Shown: positions 55,401 to 64,000 of the stretch, piece by piece
How the letters are laid out: every line of letters starts with the position of its first letter
Position numbering within the stretch: the stretch's first letter is position 1
Assembly (NCBI GenBank): GCA_964036195.1
Contig: OZ038450.1
Coordinates: 16,246,701-16,310,700, forward strand
DNA from: Sphaerolaimus hirsutus
Lineage: Eukaryota > Nematoda > Chromadorea > Monhysterida > Sphaerolaimidae
DNA length: 64,000 nucleotides
Reading direction: 5' to 3'
Notes under the pieces: generated by a model
Databases searched by the model: none
What the model was told of the DNA's origin: nothing
What the model saw: the letters and a program-made list of their open reading frames with translations, nothing else
Position numbers and translations under genes: made by a program

Positions 55401-58400
55401 GTCGGTTGTTTCGATTTCTGAAGAAAATGAGTGATCAGACCAATAAATATGAAAAAAAGTGAAGGAATAGAATTCTTTGTGACTATTTATCGATATAAAA
55501 TGTACTTTTAATAGTTGCTTAAAACAAAAAAAAAGTTATAAGATGAGCCCACCTTCAAAGTGTCACTGTCTGCCTGTGGATGGTGACCAGTGGAATCACA
55601 TTCCAAACGTATGCCGCCCAGCCGCGGCATAAGTGTCTCGCAGCATCTGACCAGGAAGCTGCACTGTAAGTTGTCATACTATTCAAGGGGGTGAAAAATC
55701 ACTAAATTACGCAGCATCGAGTGCCGAAACAAAACACAAAAGTATAAAAAGGTATCAAAAACCAAACTCAAAAAAGCCTCTGCCAGCGTTGGAACAACAT
55801 CCATCACCCGAAGTGTCAGACTGGGCAAAATTGGAATTCAATGGAAAGTAAAAGGGATCTCTGAGTGTCTCTGATATAGGTACTAAATTCAAATTGGGCG
55901 GTAGAGAAACGTTGTGGGCGTCACAAAGTCTCGTCACCCCATTTTCATCTGCTTTTACAATTGCCTCGCTAATTTCTATTTCCATTAGGTTATCCGAATT
56001 TGTTTTCCTTGATTTCGATGAGGCTGCAACGGTAACATTTGATATTGTATTATAAACGTGAACATAAAACGAGCATAGTATCACTTCACGAACAAGTCAA
56101 ATCTATCTGGCAATTGTTGAACAACAGCCCATAAGTTATTAACTAATATAGCGACAGCGGCATTCCACGAAAATTAGTTGTAAAACAGCATGCGTCGTAA
56201 AGTAGCATGCTAATAGCTTGTGACCGGCGAATAACCCATGGACATCAAACACCACTGGACACCCGCGCTCGTAGCACATCGACATGGGCGCAGATGGCCG
56301 TAAAAACCCATGGGCGCCACTGCCCATGGTTCACCGATGCACAGGCTTGCTTTTGTTATCGCCGTTTGACATGGCGCACACTTCATCGCTGTCGCACAGA
56401 GCACTTTTTGTCATTGCCGTATGGCACACCCAATGGCGCTGTGCACACTAGTTTACTGCCTGTAAACTTCGATTTTAGTAAACTAGCATATAAGCTTTGA
56501 ACGCATTCGAGGTTAAACAGTATGCGGTGTCTGTGAACAGTGGTGTTTGCGGCTCTCTGTGTGCCTGTAGATGTGCTATGAGCGCTGATGTCCAGGGGTG
56601 TTTGATGTCCAGGGCTGCTAACCCCTTTTTGACCATGCTCATTGTGACGACTAGATCAAATATTTTACTTGTCGTCACTAGGGTTGGAAAAAAAACGTTT
56701 TTTTTAACTCGATGTTTTTTTTTTTAAAAACGTTTTTTTTTAAAAGCTCCCAGATATGACCTAGTGTCAACATATATAGGTATATCAGACACTGGCAATA
56801 CTCTGTGATGTTAAATATGACCATATAATGGCTGTGGAGCCATGGGATAGCATTATAAGTGGTGATTTGTGTCAAAAATATCCATTTTTCGTCGACATAT
56901 CGTTTGTATATCGCCTTATAGTCGAATGTTCGTGACTTCAGGTAAAGTTTGGCACGGAATGGTGATCAAACAAGGTTATAAAAGGAGGTTGTTACTTTCG
57001 GAGTGAAGTTACACACTGTGGAGGTACATGGAAGCACATTACCTCAATATTATATATTACAGCAACATATGTCGGCTGATTCACCCATGGTGGCACATAG
57101 AAATGGATGCTTTGATACTAAATATGCAACAATACCAATGAAAACAACCACCAATGTCAATTTGTGTGTGAAATTGCGCGCTTGCGCGCAAAAATTTTGC
57201 AAAATACCTAGTGCTTAGTACTAAAAATTTCGGCCGGTTTTTTTTATAAAAAAAAACATTTCGGACATCATGTTTTTTTTTTTAAAAAAAACGTTTAAAA
57301 AAAAACATCGGCCAACCCTAGTCGTCTAGTCGTCACACTCGCGCAATGTGACGACCAATTATTTTTTTTGTAGCTCGGGCTCCGACAGTGGCAAATTTTT
57401 TATAAACATGTACAACTCTTGAGCAACACACCCGATTAGGGTTGGAAAAAAATCGATTTTTTTAACGACCCCGATTTTTTTTTTTAAATCGATTTTTTTT
57501 TAATAAAAATCGTTGGGGTCAAAATTAGCCCTATTTCTGGCTAAAATCGCCTCTGGGGGTAATAAAAGCCATATAAATTTGTAGGGAATGCACACTTATG
57601 CTTTCTGTGCTAATATAAGTACTGTAGAGCTTCGGAAAAGCTTGAAAGTCAGTTATTTTTAAGTGTAAATGTAATTAAATTGAATATTTGTGACGTGAAT
57701 CACATTTCATCGACCATTTGCAATTTTGTTTGCAGAAATAGCATGTTCTTGCTCAGAACAAAATATAAATGATATTGGAAGTGAACATGGATGCATTTGC
57801 ACAAATGTTAATGTGACAACACAAAAAAAACATAAATATGAATACTTCCTAAAATGATTCACAGCCTACCTTACATGCTTAAAAGCACACATAAATGGGT
57901 ACTACACCCTCAAATTGGTTGTAAAAGCCATGAAAAAAAGAAACTGATGGATTGTTTGCATGAAAGTGCGCGCTTGCGCGCAAAATTTTTGCATTTTACC
58001 CAGTGCTTGAGTGCCAAAATTTTTTGCCAGCGATTTTTTTTTTAAAAATCGGTACGGGTGCTGCGATTTTTTTTTTAAATCGGAATTTTTTTTAAAAAAA
58101 TCGCTTAAAAAAAATCGCTTGCCAACCCTACACCCGATTCATCTGAAATTTGTCATGCATATACACGTAGGTGGTATGTTTACTTTACCACATTCACTCA
58201 TGAATATGGAACTTTTCACTAGACTTATGGAACTTTTTCAAGTGTTGTCGGAGTCTTCACAAAAATGCAGTGTGAACGCTGTCTAACATCAACCGATAGC
58301 ATTCCACCCCACCGCTCACGGCGCACTAATTTCAAAGTTCCACAAATAAGAACCTATCAATAAAACCAACCATACGTAGCAGCGAAAAAAGCCTCGACCA

Positions 58401-61400
58401 CCGCCAAAATGGTCACGTTGTCCAGCTTGGCGCACTTCAAGCACGCTAAGAACGCGTCCAGCGAGAGCTTGGAGCTGATGCACAACTGAGGCTGCATGCG
58501 CAGCAACTGTTCGAAGCACTGCACGCCCAGACGGCGTGTCTGGCGGATCAAAAGTTCATTACGTGTTCGGGTCAGTAAAAGTGTTCGACGGAAAGTCGTC
58601 TGTTACAATTTTTGAAAACATCTCAATTTAGATATTTTTCGTCAAACATAGCCCGATCATATTTACATGTTTTTCTCGGAGATTTCTCGGAGTAATAATG
58701 ATACTCGATCGAGTTTATCAGATATAAATGCAATACTCGACGGACATCACACTTAGTATGGAAACCTACCATAACTAGGGTGTCAACAAATTTTTTTTTA
58801 CGGAAAACGGAAACGGAAATTATTTTGCACTTGCCTGAGAACGGAAACGGAAAAATATTTGCACTTGCCGGAAAACGGAAAAAAAATTTGCCTGCGGAAA
58901 GCGGAAAGAATTTTGCCTGCGGAAAAGCAGAAACGGAAAAAATTTTGCACTTGCCGGAAAACGGAAACGGAAAAACTTTTGCACTTGCCGGAAAACGGAA
59001 CGGAAAACGGAAAAAAATTGTCTGCGGAAAGCGGGAAATTTGACACCCTAACCATAACCCGTATGAATAATGAGCCAAAAATTACACCGTTTCAACATAA
59101 TGTTTCGTTTTTACTATACAATAATTAATCACGAAATTCATGTATTAGGTTGTCAACAAAGTAACATTAATTTTTTGCGACCACACATACGCAAAAAATT
59201 AAGGTTACTTAGTTGACAACCTTATATAATGCTTGAAATTGTAGACCTCCACTGAATTCAATCTGAAACTGACCTCCTCCACGCGATGTGTGAGGGCGCA
59301 TGACAAAAACGCCACGAGCAAGTCGAAGTGCGCCCTAAGTTGGTCACACTTTATTTTCCCAATCACTATTCGATGCAACGAGTACACGGCACCCTGAAGA
59401 TCGGGATTTCCGGCAACTGTCTCGCTCAGAATTGCACCGCCGTAGGAACGAATGAGGCGATCGATATGACTGTAGAGTGGGGTTTTAAAGTTAATAAATC
59501 TTCGACTAGGGGTGGAAAGAAACGTTTCTTAGTGACTATCTTTTATTAAAAAACTCTGAAGGTCTTGTAAGTTGTAACGTTACATTGGCGCTACGCACAC
59601 TGAAGCCGAAATATTCGGCATACGCACATTTTCATCTGCCGAATCCGAACTAAAAAAATGCTGTTCGGACGGTTTTAGACCAGCATTTTTGGGTCCAGAC
59701 ATTCAGCAACCGTACGAATTCGGACGAATTCGGACGGATTTAGATGATTTTCCAGCATTTTTGGTCATATGCTGAATTTAACATTTCAGCATCTTGTGAA
59801 AAAATTGTATCCAGACACTTTCATTTCAGCAAACCAGTTCAGCAATTGGCAGAAAATCTACTGCTGTGAAATGATCCAGATCTCATCTAGTTTTTCATAC
59901 ATCTTCATGAAACATTTTTTATGAACATGTATGAACATGATCTTCAAAAATGAAGACCATAAATTTTTTTTAAAAACTGCTCATTCTTGAGATATTGTAG
60001 TTCAGCACAGTTCAACAGTGTGTAAACAGAAAAAACGTACGAACCATTTTGGGAATTTGGGCAATGTGTGTACATGAGTAGGGTTCAAACGGGATTGACT
60101 TTTCGGGATCAGGATCGGGATCGGGATTCACTTTTTGAGATTTCGGGATCGGGATCCGGGTCGGGATTGGTAATTTGAGATTTCAGGATCGGGATTGGCC
60201 GGGATTGGGGTCACGGGATCGGGATTGGGATAGGCATTTTTCCGGGATCGGGATTGGGTTCTAGGGATAGAAATTTTGGCCATTTTTCTGGCATTCACAG
60301 TTGTTCATAAAGGTCTCAAAACACTGTTGGATGCCAGAAAAGTGGCATAAAATTGACGCTGGGGGTTTGCATCCACTTTTTTGCATGCAAAAACGTCATT
60401 ATTTCACTTTTTATAATTTCCACTAATTTTTCCGGGATCGGGATCCCGGACTTGGGAGTTTCTCGGGATCGGGATCGGGATTTGAAAACTTTTGGGATCG
60501 GGATTGGTATTTTTGAGATTTCGGGATCGGGATCAGGATTGGGGTTTCAGGATCGGGATCGGGACTGGTAAATCCCGGAATTTCACGGGATCCGGGATCG
60601 GGATCCTGTTTGAACCCTATACATGAGCGAATAGTAATGATAAACATTGGAACAGCGCGTGCCTAGGGTGTCAAAAAAAATTTTGTTATGGAAAATGGAA
60701 ACGGAAATTTTTTTGCACTTGCCAGAAAACGGAAATAAAATTTCAGCAACAAGGAAAACAAGGCCGGAAAACTGGAAATGGAAAAATGAAATTTTGCCAG
60801 AAAACAAAAAAAATTGTGGAAATTTCCTGGAAATGCTAAAAATTGCTGAAATTTTGATGGAAAATGGAAAAAGTCACATAATTGAAAACCTGCATGCATG
60901 TTTACCAGTTTGGCTGAAACAGAAAACAGACAATTGAGCCAGAAAAGGGGAATATGAGGCTGAAAAACTGAAAATTGAGCCTGAAAACGGGAAAAAGGCG
61001 GAAAAACTGAAAATTCAGCCGGAAAAAGGCAGAAAAACTGAAAATTTAGCCAGAAAAGTGATAATTAGCCAGAAAAACAGGAACGGAAATGGAAAAAAAT
61101 TTTGTAGTCAGAAAACTGAACGGAAAACGGAAAAATTAATTCAATTACCGGAAAACGGAATGGAAAATGGAAAAAATTTGCCTGCAGAAAACGGAAACGG
61201 AAATTTGTCACCCTAAGCATGCCTGCAAACCAGATTGTTGAAAGTAATCAATGTTTTCAAAGTTAATGTAAAATATTCATTTTTAGTCACTCCTGAGTGC
61301 AGAAAACGTATAGTAGAATTTTTTACTTTTATTTCCATGGGAAAATGTAAAAGTAAGTATTTTTGAAAACGATGACCATAATTTTCACTAGAAGTCACCC

Positions 61401-63765
61401 TTAACCCCAATTTTCATCCTTTTTGCCACTGCACACATGAAGTTGTGCATACACTGTAGCGTCTGCCAAGCAGGGTTGGTTTTAGTAAAATTATTTTTAC
61501 TGAAACTGCAGTAAAATTGTAAATAAATTATATTTTATTTTTATTTTTTCTTCAATTTTCCATTTTATTTTTATTTTTTTATTCTTCAATTTTCCATTTT
61601 ATTATTATTTTATTATTATTTTATTTTTATTTTTTATTCTTTGTGACCAGGATTAGTTTTTGTGAAATTCTTTTTACTAAAATTGTAGTAAAATTGTATA
61701 AAAATTGTATTTGATTTTGTTTTCTGAGATTTTGCCAACCCTGCTGCCAAGTAAAACCAATAATTATCCAAAATTTAGTTGACACAATTTTTGATGTCAA
61801 CTAGTGTCAGGGGTATTCTAGTTTTCGGCCCTCCTGGGTGTTGGATAGATAGCAAATCACTCCTCCAGAGGGATAGATAGCTGAAAATTTTTCTGGGGGG
61901 GGTTCCTGGGGGCTCAATATATAGGCATAGAAGGGAGGAAAAAACGAAAAATTGCTGAAAGTAGGTGAAAAATGGCTAAAAATGGGTATATAAGGACATA
62001 TAGTACTAAAAATAGCTCAAAATAGGCAGTTAGATGCACGAACTAGTGATTTTGGAGGTGAAAATCTATATATAGGTATGAAAATAGCGATTTTGAGCGA
62101 AAATTAGGGTATAGTTTCCCAAAAATCGCTCCAGATAGGTAGATAGCTGGCCGATTGGGGGGAGGGGTTTAGGGGATAGTAGCCCAAAATTTTGCCTCCG
62201 GGATAGATAGATAGCTGAGCGGCCTCTGGAATAGATAGATAGCTGGGCGATTTGGGGGGGGGGAACCCCCCCTTTCCTACCCCTGACTAGTGTGTGTGAC
62301 AAGATATAATTGATGACAATTTTTGATGTCAACTTTATGACAAGATATAATTAGTTACATTCTCTGTACAGCATCAACTTCGGTCAATAGACAATAGTGA
62401 TTATGTATATTGGATAGGGTTGGCACTAGGGTCGAAACGGAATCCCGATCCCGATCCTAAAACATTTCGGGATTTGGTGGTCCCGATCCCGATCCTGAAA
62501 CCTCAATCCTGATCCCGATCCCGAAATCTCAAAAGCCAATCCCGATCCCGATCCAGAAACTTTCAAAATCACAATCCCGATCCCAAAAAAATTTATACAA
62601 TCCCGATCCCGATCCCAGAAAATTTGGTCAACCTCATTAAATGCCCTTTTTGCATTGATAAATTTGAACCAATGTCCACTTTATGCCTCTTTTCTGGCAT
62701 CCAGACGTGTTTTTGAGCCTGTTTTGTGAAAACATTGGCAAAAAACGTGTATATTAGAATGTTTTCAAAAATGCCATTACCGATCCCGAAAAATGCCAAT
62801 CCCGATCCCGAAAGGTCAATCCCGATCCCGAAATCTCAAAAACCAATCCCGATCCCGATACCAAAAGGTCAATCCCGATCCGATCCCGAGATCTCAAAAA
62901 CCAATCCTCGTTTATCTTTGCATTTCAGCATTTGAGATTTTATCCTATTGCTGAATGTTTCCGCATGAAAAAGTGTACGCATCTTTTGAATGCTGAAATA
63001 CATGCTGAATTGACAAACCGCCTAATTTTCAAGAGTACGGACGATTTGAGTTCAGCAAGTTTTTTTCTATTCTGCATTTAATTCGGCATTTGTCAAAAAC
63101 GTGCGTATGCCGAATATTTCGGCTTCAGTGTGCGTAGCGCCATAAATACAGTTACATGTTACAGAGCGTTCACAAACATATTTGGAAGCTTTGAAAAACA
63201 GTTCTATAAAAGTTTCTTTTCCATCACAACCCAAAACTCCCAACAAAAGCACAGTGAAATAACAGATTCCGGTTCCCATTTTACCTATTATATTACCCTT
63301 TACCAACCTGCTCAGAAATTGCGGCGGTTGCCAGGAAAGAATTCTAGTCGCCGTCTCTATGCCATTGCGGACACTGTGTTTGTTCAACGAGGACATTTGC
63401 GAAAGAGCATTCTGCAGGTTAGCGCTCTGCGAAGCGATATATGAATTAGACAAGTTGAGTGAATAGCTTGAAAGTAACCGGGAACAAAGAAAACGACAAT
63501 AAATAGCTTGAAAACGGATGTGCATCAATTGAACTATCGGGGTGTCCTATCAACATAATCGCCTCTTATCAGCAGATGGGCGAAAACACACCGCAGTGTT
63601 AGGTCCCTCTGACTCGGCTAGCTGCTCGCTCAAAACTATTTTTCTCGTCGCAAAACTAGTGTCCGTGACATTTGGCTTCTTCAGTCTCTTTCCTATCTTA
63701 ATTTTCACTTTTCTGAAGTCATCCGCGCGCTTTTTGGCCTTCCGACTGCCCTTCACCTTCCCCAT
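43394..63765 (-). CDS. TEX10: TEX10/Ipi1-like ribosome-biogenesis protein (HEAT-repeat)
   Basis: The start ATG at 63765 begins a Lys-rich segment, KKRADDFRKVKIKIGKRLKK, then TDTSFATRKIVLSEQL, the conserved N-terminus of TEX10 and yeast Ipi1. Next come LQNALSQMSSLNKHSVRNG and LVAFLSCALTHRVEETRRLG, which match the Ipi1 core (LLSQM...; MTH...D). Known role: Ipi1/TEX10 works in the Rix1/PELP1-TEX10-WDR18 complex in pre-60S ribosome maturation in the nucleus. Exons 1-7 (63592-63765, 63308-63426, 59274-59469, 58376-58539, 55553-55658, 55241-55417, 50115-50280) join in phase. Exons 8-10 (43931-43993, 43621-43711, 43394-43498) join each other in phase and resemble the middle TEX10 region more weakly. 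Exon 7 to 8 is out of phase, so an exon is missing or exons 8-10 belong elsewhere. The TEX10 C-terminal half was not found. Confidence 0.7.
43621..43711 (-). CDS. Candidate exon 9 of the TEX10-like gene
   Basis: Acceptor atttggag, donor CCCT/GTATAG, 30 codons with ILDLLPDLIPALCQTV, weakly like the TEX10 segment around IPLLIECW. An earlier donor (ACT/GTAACA) is possible but fits the next exon less well. Confidence 0.42.
43931..43993 (-). CDS. Candidate exon 8 of the TEX10-like gene
   Basis: Acceptor catattcag, donor CAG/GTACAG, 21 codons (NVAFKELWLQFWHHQ). Phase 0 at both ends fits exon 9 but not exon 7. Confidence 0.42.
44195..44760. mobile_element. hAT-like non-autonomous element, CCCGAT (A) family
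   Basis: TAGGGTTCAAACGGGAT at the left is inverted exactly at the right, with perfect 8-bp duplication agcaagca. Arms are arrays of ATCCCGATCCCGA; the core holds TGGCATCCAACAGTGTTTTG. Confidence 0.95.
45160..45470. mobile_element. Truncated G-family element
   Basis: CAGGGACGTACGTAGCCAGG at the left and GCGCC arms, but it runs into an F-family element without its right end. Confidence 0.75.
45475..46440. mobile_element. F-family element interrupted by a nested element
   Basis: F-type arms (TATCCCGGAGGCCGCTCAGC at 45499; CAGCTATCTATCCCTCCGGA near 46395) flank the element at 45726-46372. Confidence 0.65.
45726..46372. mobile_element. Nested element with AAAGTCGACAAGTCCA arms
   Basis: AGGCGTCCAATTCTAAAAGT at the left is mirrored at the right (ACTTTTGGAATTAGATGCCT), about 29 bp long. 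Inside, AAAAGTCGACAAGTCCA recurs at irregular spacing. Target duplication is unclear. Confidence 0.7.
46459..46862. mobile_element. Truncated G-family element
   Basis: CAGGGATGTATCCAGG, GGCGCC arms and GCGCGCTCGAGCGC are present; it breaks off after the poly-G tract without the right terminus. Confidence 0.8.
47205..47992. mobile_element. hAT-like non-autonomous element, GGTACGG (E) family
   Basis: TAGGGTGGCAGA at the left, TCTGCCACCCTA at the right, perfect 8-bp duplication atcaagac. Arms repeat GCGGTAAACGGTACGGTACG; the core holds GCGCGCTTGCGCGC. Confidence 0.94.
48577..48839. mobile_element. Decayed CCCGAT (A) family element
   Basis: Diverged CGGGATTCCGATACCGG at the left, CCCGATCCCGAAA arrays, and an intact right end GGTTGAACCCTG. 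Confidence 0.75.
48876..49095. mobile_element. C-family remnant
   Basis: CCATATAATGGCTGTGGGGC and AAAAAAACGGTTTTAAAAAT match the C core and arm; the ends are lost. Confidence 0.55.
49197..49590. repeat. CCTCGAAATA-family element
   Basis: TACCGTATTTCCTCGAAATA at the left is exactly mirrored at the right (TATTTCGAGGAAATACGGTA). Confidence 0.85.
50115..50280 (-). CDS. TEX10: TEX10-like exon 7
   Basis: Acceptor gtctgcacag, donor GAAC/GTAAGG, 55 codons (WRVFIDFSITSSVHVAFL...). The entry phase fits exon 6; of the three frames only this one is fully open. It ends in phase 1. Confidence 0.58.
50375..50879. mobile_element. hAT-like non-autonomous element, GGCGCC (G) family
   Basis: CAGGGACGTACGCAAG and TGCGTACGTCCTTG ends with perfect 8-bp duplication ctcgcttt. 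It carries GCGCGCTTGCGCGC and sits 94 bp upstream of TEX10-like exon 7. Confidence 0.92.
51423..51833. repeat. CCTCGAAATA-family element
   Basis: TACCGTATTACCTCGAAATA at the left, ATTCGAGGTAATACGGTA at the right, with GGGGGTTAATTCGAGGGGG repeats inside. Confidence 0.85.
51857..52240. mobile_element. Diverged C-family relative
   Basis: Starts TAGGGATGGCC and ends near TTCCAACTTCTA; it holds AAAAACGG / AAAGACGTTT arms and GTCTGATATACCTG, a phrase also found in the C core. Confidence 0.5.
52250..53000. other. Intronic sequence, no gene recognised
   Basis: AT-rich; no exon or repeat supported. Confidence 0.4.
53005..53765. mobile_element. hAT-like non-autonomous element, TATCGA (D) family with a G-like core
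   Basis: TAGGGTTGGGACGATAT at the left, ATATCGTCCCAACCCTA at the right, perfect 8-bp duplication aatgtggc. Arms repeat ATCGAATATCGATATCG. The core (AGCCAGGAATGGCACTATTA, GAAGGCGATTTCATAAGC, TTTTGCGCGCAAG) resembles the inverse G-family core. Confidence 0.93.
54806..55208. mobile_element. hAT-like non-autonomous element, CCCGAT (A) family
   Basis: TAGGGTTCAAACGGGAT and its exact inverse, perfect 8-bp duplication atagaaac. Confidence 0.95.
55241..55417 (-). CDS. TEX10: TEX10-like exon 6
   Basis: Acceptor tttcttcag, strong donor AGG/GTGAGT, 59 codons (RHMAMLALRCEMAF...). It joins exon 5 in phase 0. A CCCGAT-family transposon sits 32 bp past the donor. Confidence 0.65.
55553..55658 (-). CDS. 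TEX10: TEX10-like exon 5
   Basis: Acceptor agtgcag, donor AAG/GTGGGC, 35 codons (FLVRCCETLMPRLGG...). It joins exon 4 in phase. There is no residue match I can name; assignment rests on phase, position and GC-rich coding character. Confidence 0.6.
56679..57320. mobile_element. hAT-like non-autonomous element, poly-A/ACG (C) family
   Basis: TAGGGTTGG and CCAACCCTA ends; flanks gtcgtcac/gtcgtcta (6/8). Almost identical inside to the copy at 22648. Confidence 0.9.
57437..58130. mobile_element. hAT-like element related to family C, with poly-T/CGAT arms
   Basis: TAGGGTTGG and CCAACCCTA ends with perfect 8-bp duplication cacccgat. Arms are AAATCGATTTTTTTT; the core holds GCGCGCTTGCGCGC and CCAGTGCTTGAGT, but the rest differs from C. 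Confidence 0.92.
58376..58539 (-). CDS. TEX10: TEX10-like exon 4: helical repeats after the MTH motif
   Basis: The acceptor atccgccag was chosen because THRVEE/TRRLGVQCFEQLL then aligns residue for residue with the Ipi1 pattern. The donor is AC/GTATGG. Confidence 0.75.
58776..59050. mobile_element. hAT-like non-autonomous element, CGGAAAACGG (B) family, inverse
   Basis: TAGGGTGTCAACAAA and AAATTTGACACCCTA ends, perfect 8-bp duplication accataac. Arms alternate ACGGAAACGGAAA and TTTTGCACTTGCC. Confidence 0.94.
59148..59221. repeat. Short near-perfect hairpin (74 bp)
   Basis: GGTTGTCAACAAAGTAACAT at the left is mirrored by GGTTACTTAGTTGACAACC at the right around a short loop (CCACACATAC). A minimal foldback element is likely. 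Confidence 0.75.
59274..59469 (-). CDS. TEX10: TEX10-like exon 3: Ipi1 core
   Basis: Acceptor ctctacag, donor GAG/GTCAGT. It contains AVYSLHRIVIGKI and LVAFLSCALTHRVEE, the conserved MTH region. A 3.6-kb transposon nest separates it from exon 2. Confidence 0.8.
60079..60619. mobile_element. hAT-like non-autonomous element, CCCGAT (A) family, nested
   Basis: TAGGGTTCAAACGGGAT at the left and GTTTGAACCCTA at the right, perfect 8-bp duplication tacatgag; GGGATCGGGAT arms. Confidence 0.94.
60664..61215. mobile_element. hAT-like non-autonomous element, B family, nested
   Basis: TAGGGTGTCAAAA and TTTGTCACCCTA ends; flanks cgcgtgcc/agcatgcc (6/8). CGGAAAACTG and AGCCGGAAAA blocks are as at 58776. 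Confidence 0.85.
61471..61743. mobile_element. hAT-like non-autonomous element, TTTTATTTTTA (K) family, nested
   Basis: CAGGGTTGG and CCAACCCTG ends with perfect 8-bp duplication ctgccaag. Arms are GTAAAATT and TTTTATTTTTATT arrays. Confidence 0.92.
61808..62285. mobile_element. hAT-like non-autonomous element, CTATCTATC (F) family, nested
   Basis: CAGGGGTA and TACCCCTG ends with perfect 8-bp duplication actagtgt. Arms carry GGATAGATAGCTGA; the core is shared with the element at 33460. Confidence 0.93.
62427..62908. mobile_element. CCCGAT (A) family element, right end lost
   Basis: TAGGGTCGAAACGGAATCCCG at the left with CCCGATCCCGA arrays, fading out near CCAATCCTCG. Confidence 0.8.
63308..63426 (-). 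CDS. TEX10: TEX10-like exon 2: first HEAT-like helix pair
   Basis: Acceptor cttcgcag, donor AG/GTTGGT. It reads LQNALSQMSSLNKHSVRNG, aligning with the family motif LLSQM-x5-VKQ. Confidence 0.78.
63592..63765 (-). CDS. TEX10: TEX10-like exon 1: basic N-terminus
   Basis: 58 codons from the ATG to donor GCG/GTGTGT. It contains KKRADDFRKVKIKIGK, a likely nuclear or rRNA-contact segment, and the family motif TSFATRKIVL. The open frame runs further upstream without an ATG, so this Met is the natural start. Confidence 0.82.
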
Positions 63766-64000
63766 TTCTTCAGAAACTTTTCTTTGTTTATATTTCAATG
63801 CAGTTTTGGATATGTTTGGTTCTACAAACTTTTTATGTTTTTAATAATAAACTATAGAATAATGCGGAAAAAAGTGAGCACTGATGAAGCACATTCTATC
63901 CAAGCTAATACAGAACGCGCGTGAAAATAATCCTTCAATACTTCATCCTGAAAAGAACTGCAACAGCAACGAAAAAAAGAATCAATTTATTTGGCACTCA

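Larger units (their letters stand above)
59586..63142. repeat. Large foldback element with TGGCGCTACGCACACTGAAG ends, host to five nested elements
   Basis: About 42 bp from TGGCGCTACGCACACTGAAG to TATTCGGCATACGCAC is mirrored exactly at 63,101-63,142. The inner flanks carry TTCAGCA / TGCTGAA motifs. It fills the intron between TEX10-like exons 2 and 3. Confidence 0.85.

Noticed and set aside
55755-56039. Possible exon in the TEX10-like gene (acceptor gttgcag; Ser/Asn/Asp-rich)
   Set aside because: Its entry phase does not fit exon 4, and exons 4 and 5 join in phase without it. It remains possible as an alternative exon.

Overview
This window is nuclear DNA from an animal. It has long introns, no operons and no prokaryotic features. 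GC-rich coding exons are scattered on the minus strand in a repeat-packed, AT-rich background. The reading frames recover recognisable metazoan proteins: a tandem-domain tyrosine phosphatase, ABCC/MRP N-terminal membrane domains and a TEX10/Ipi1-like ribosome-biogenesis protein. The exons are divergent and the phylum cannot be fixed; an invertebrate is likely. Most long open frames outside the exons are by-products of simple repeats.

All genes run right to left (transcription from 64 kb towards 1). (1) 63,765 to about 43,394: a TEX10/Ipi1-like HEAT-repeat gene, with ten exons recognised. (2) 42,917 to 35,515: the N-terminal membrane domain (TMD0) of an ABCC10-like transporter, copy A, with no transporter core after it. 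(3) 25,851 to 5,641: a tandem tyrosine phosphatase of 12 exons ending at a clear stop. D1 has canonical motifs; D2 keeps the catalytic Cys, Arg and Asp but has an altered signature loop. (4) 3,735 to 1,856: a second ABCC10-like TMD0, copy B, whose later exons would lie beyond the left edge. I set exon borders from GT/AG sites, intron phase and residue alignment. Within each gene nearly all junctions agree in phase; the exceptions are stated.

The rest is dominated by short non-autonomous DNA transposons. At least sixteen start with YAGGG, end with the inverted copy, and are flanked by exact or 7/8 copies of an 8-bp target duplication, the signature of the hAT superfamily. Several more are decayed. 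Each family fills its arms with its own short motif (for example CCCGAT, TTTTCCG, TATCGA, GGTACGG, CTATCTATC, GGCGCC or poly-A/ACG). Some families share the same central core although their arms and ends differ, and a GCGCGCTTGCGCGC palindrome recurs in several of them. This modular design is the most unusual thing here.

Other repeat structure includes a satellite with a higher-order period of about 465 bp (13.1-15.9 kb), a G-rich minisatellite of about 32 bp with Helitron-like terminal hairpins (16.0-17.9 kb), a 1.37-kb nested palindrome (28.2-29.6 kb), several foldback elements, and a nest of five elements inside one 3.6-kb foldback (59.6-63.1 kb). No rRNA, tRNA, CRISPR or transposase gene was recognised.
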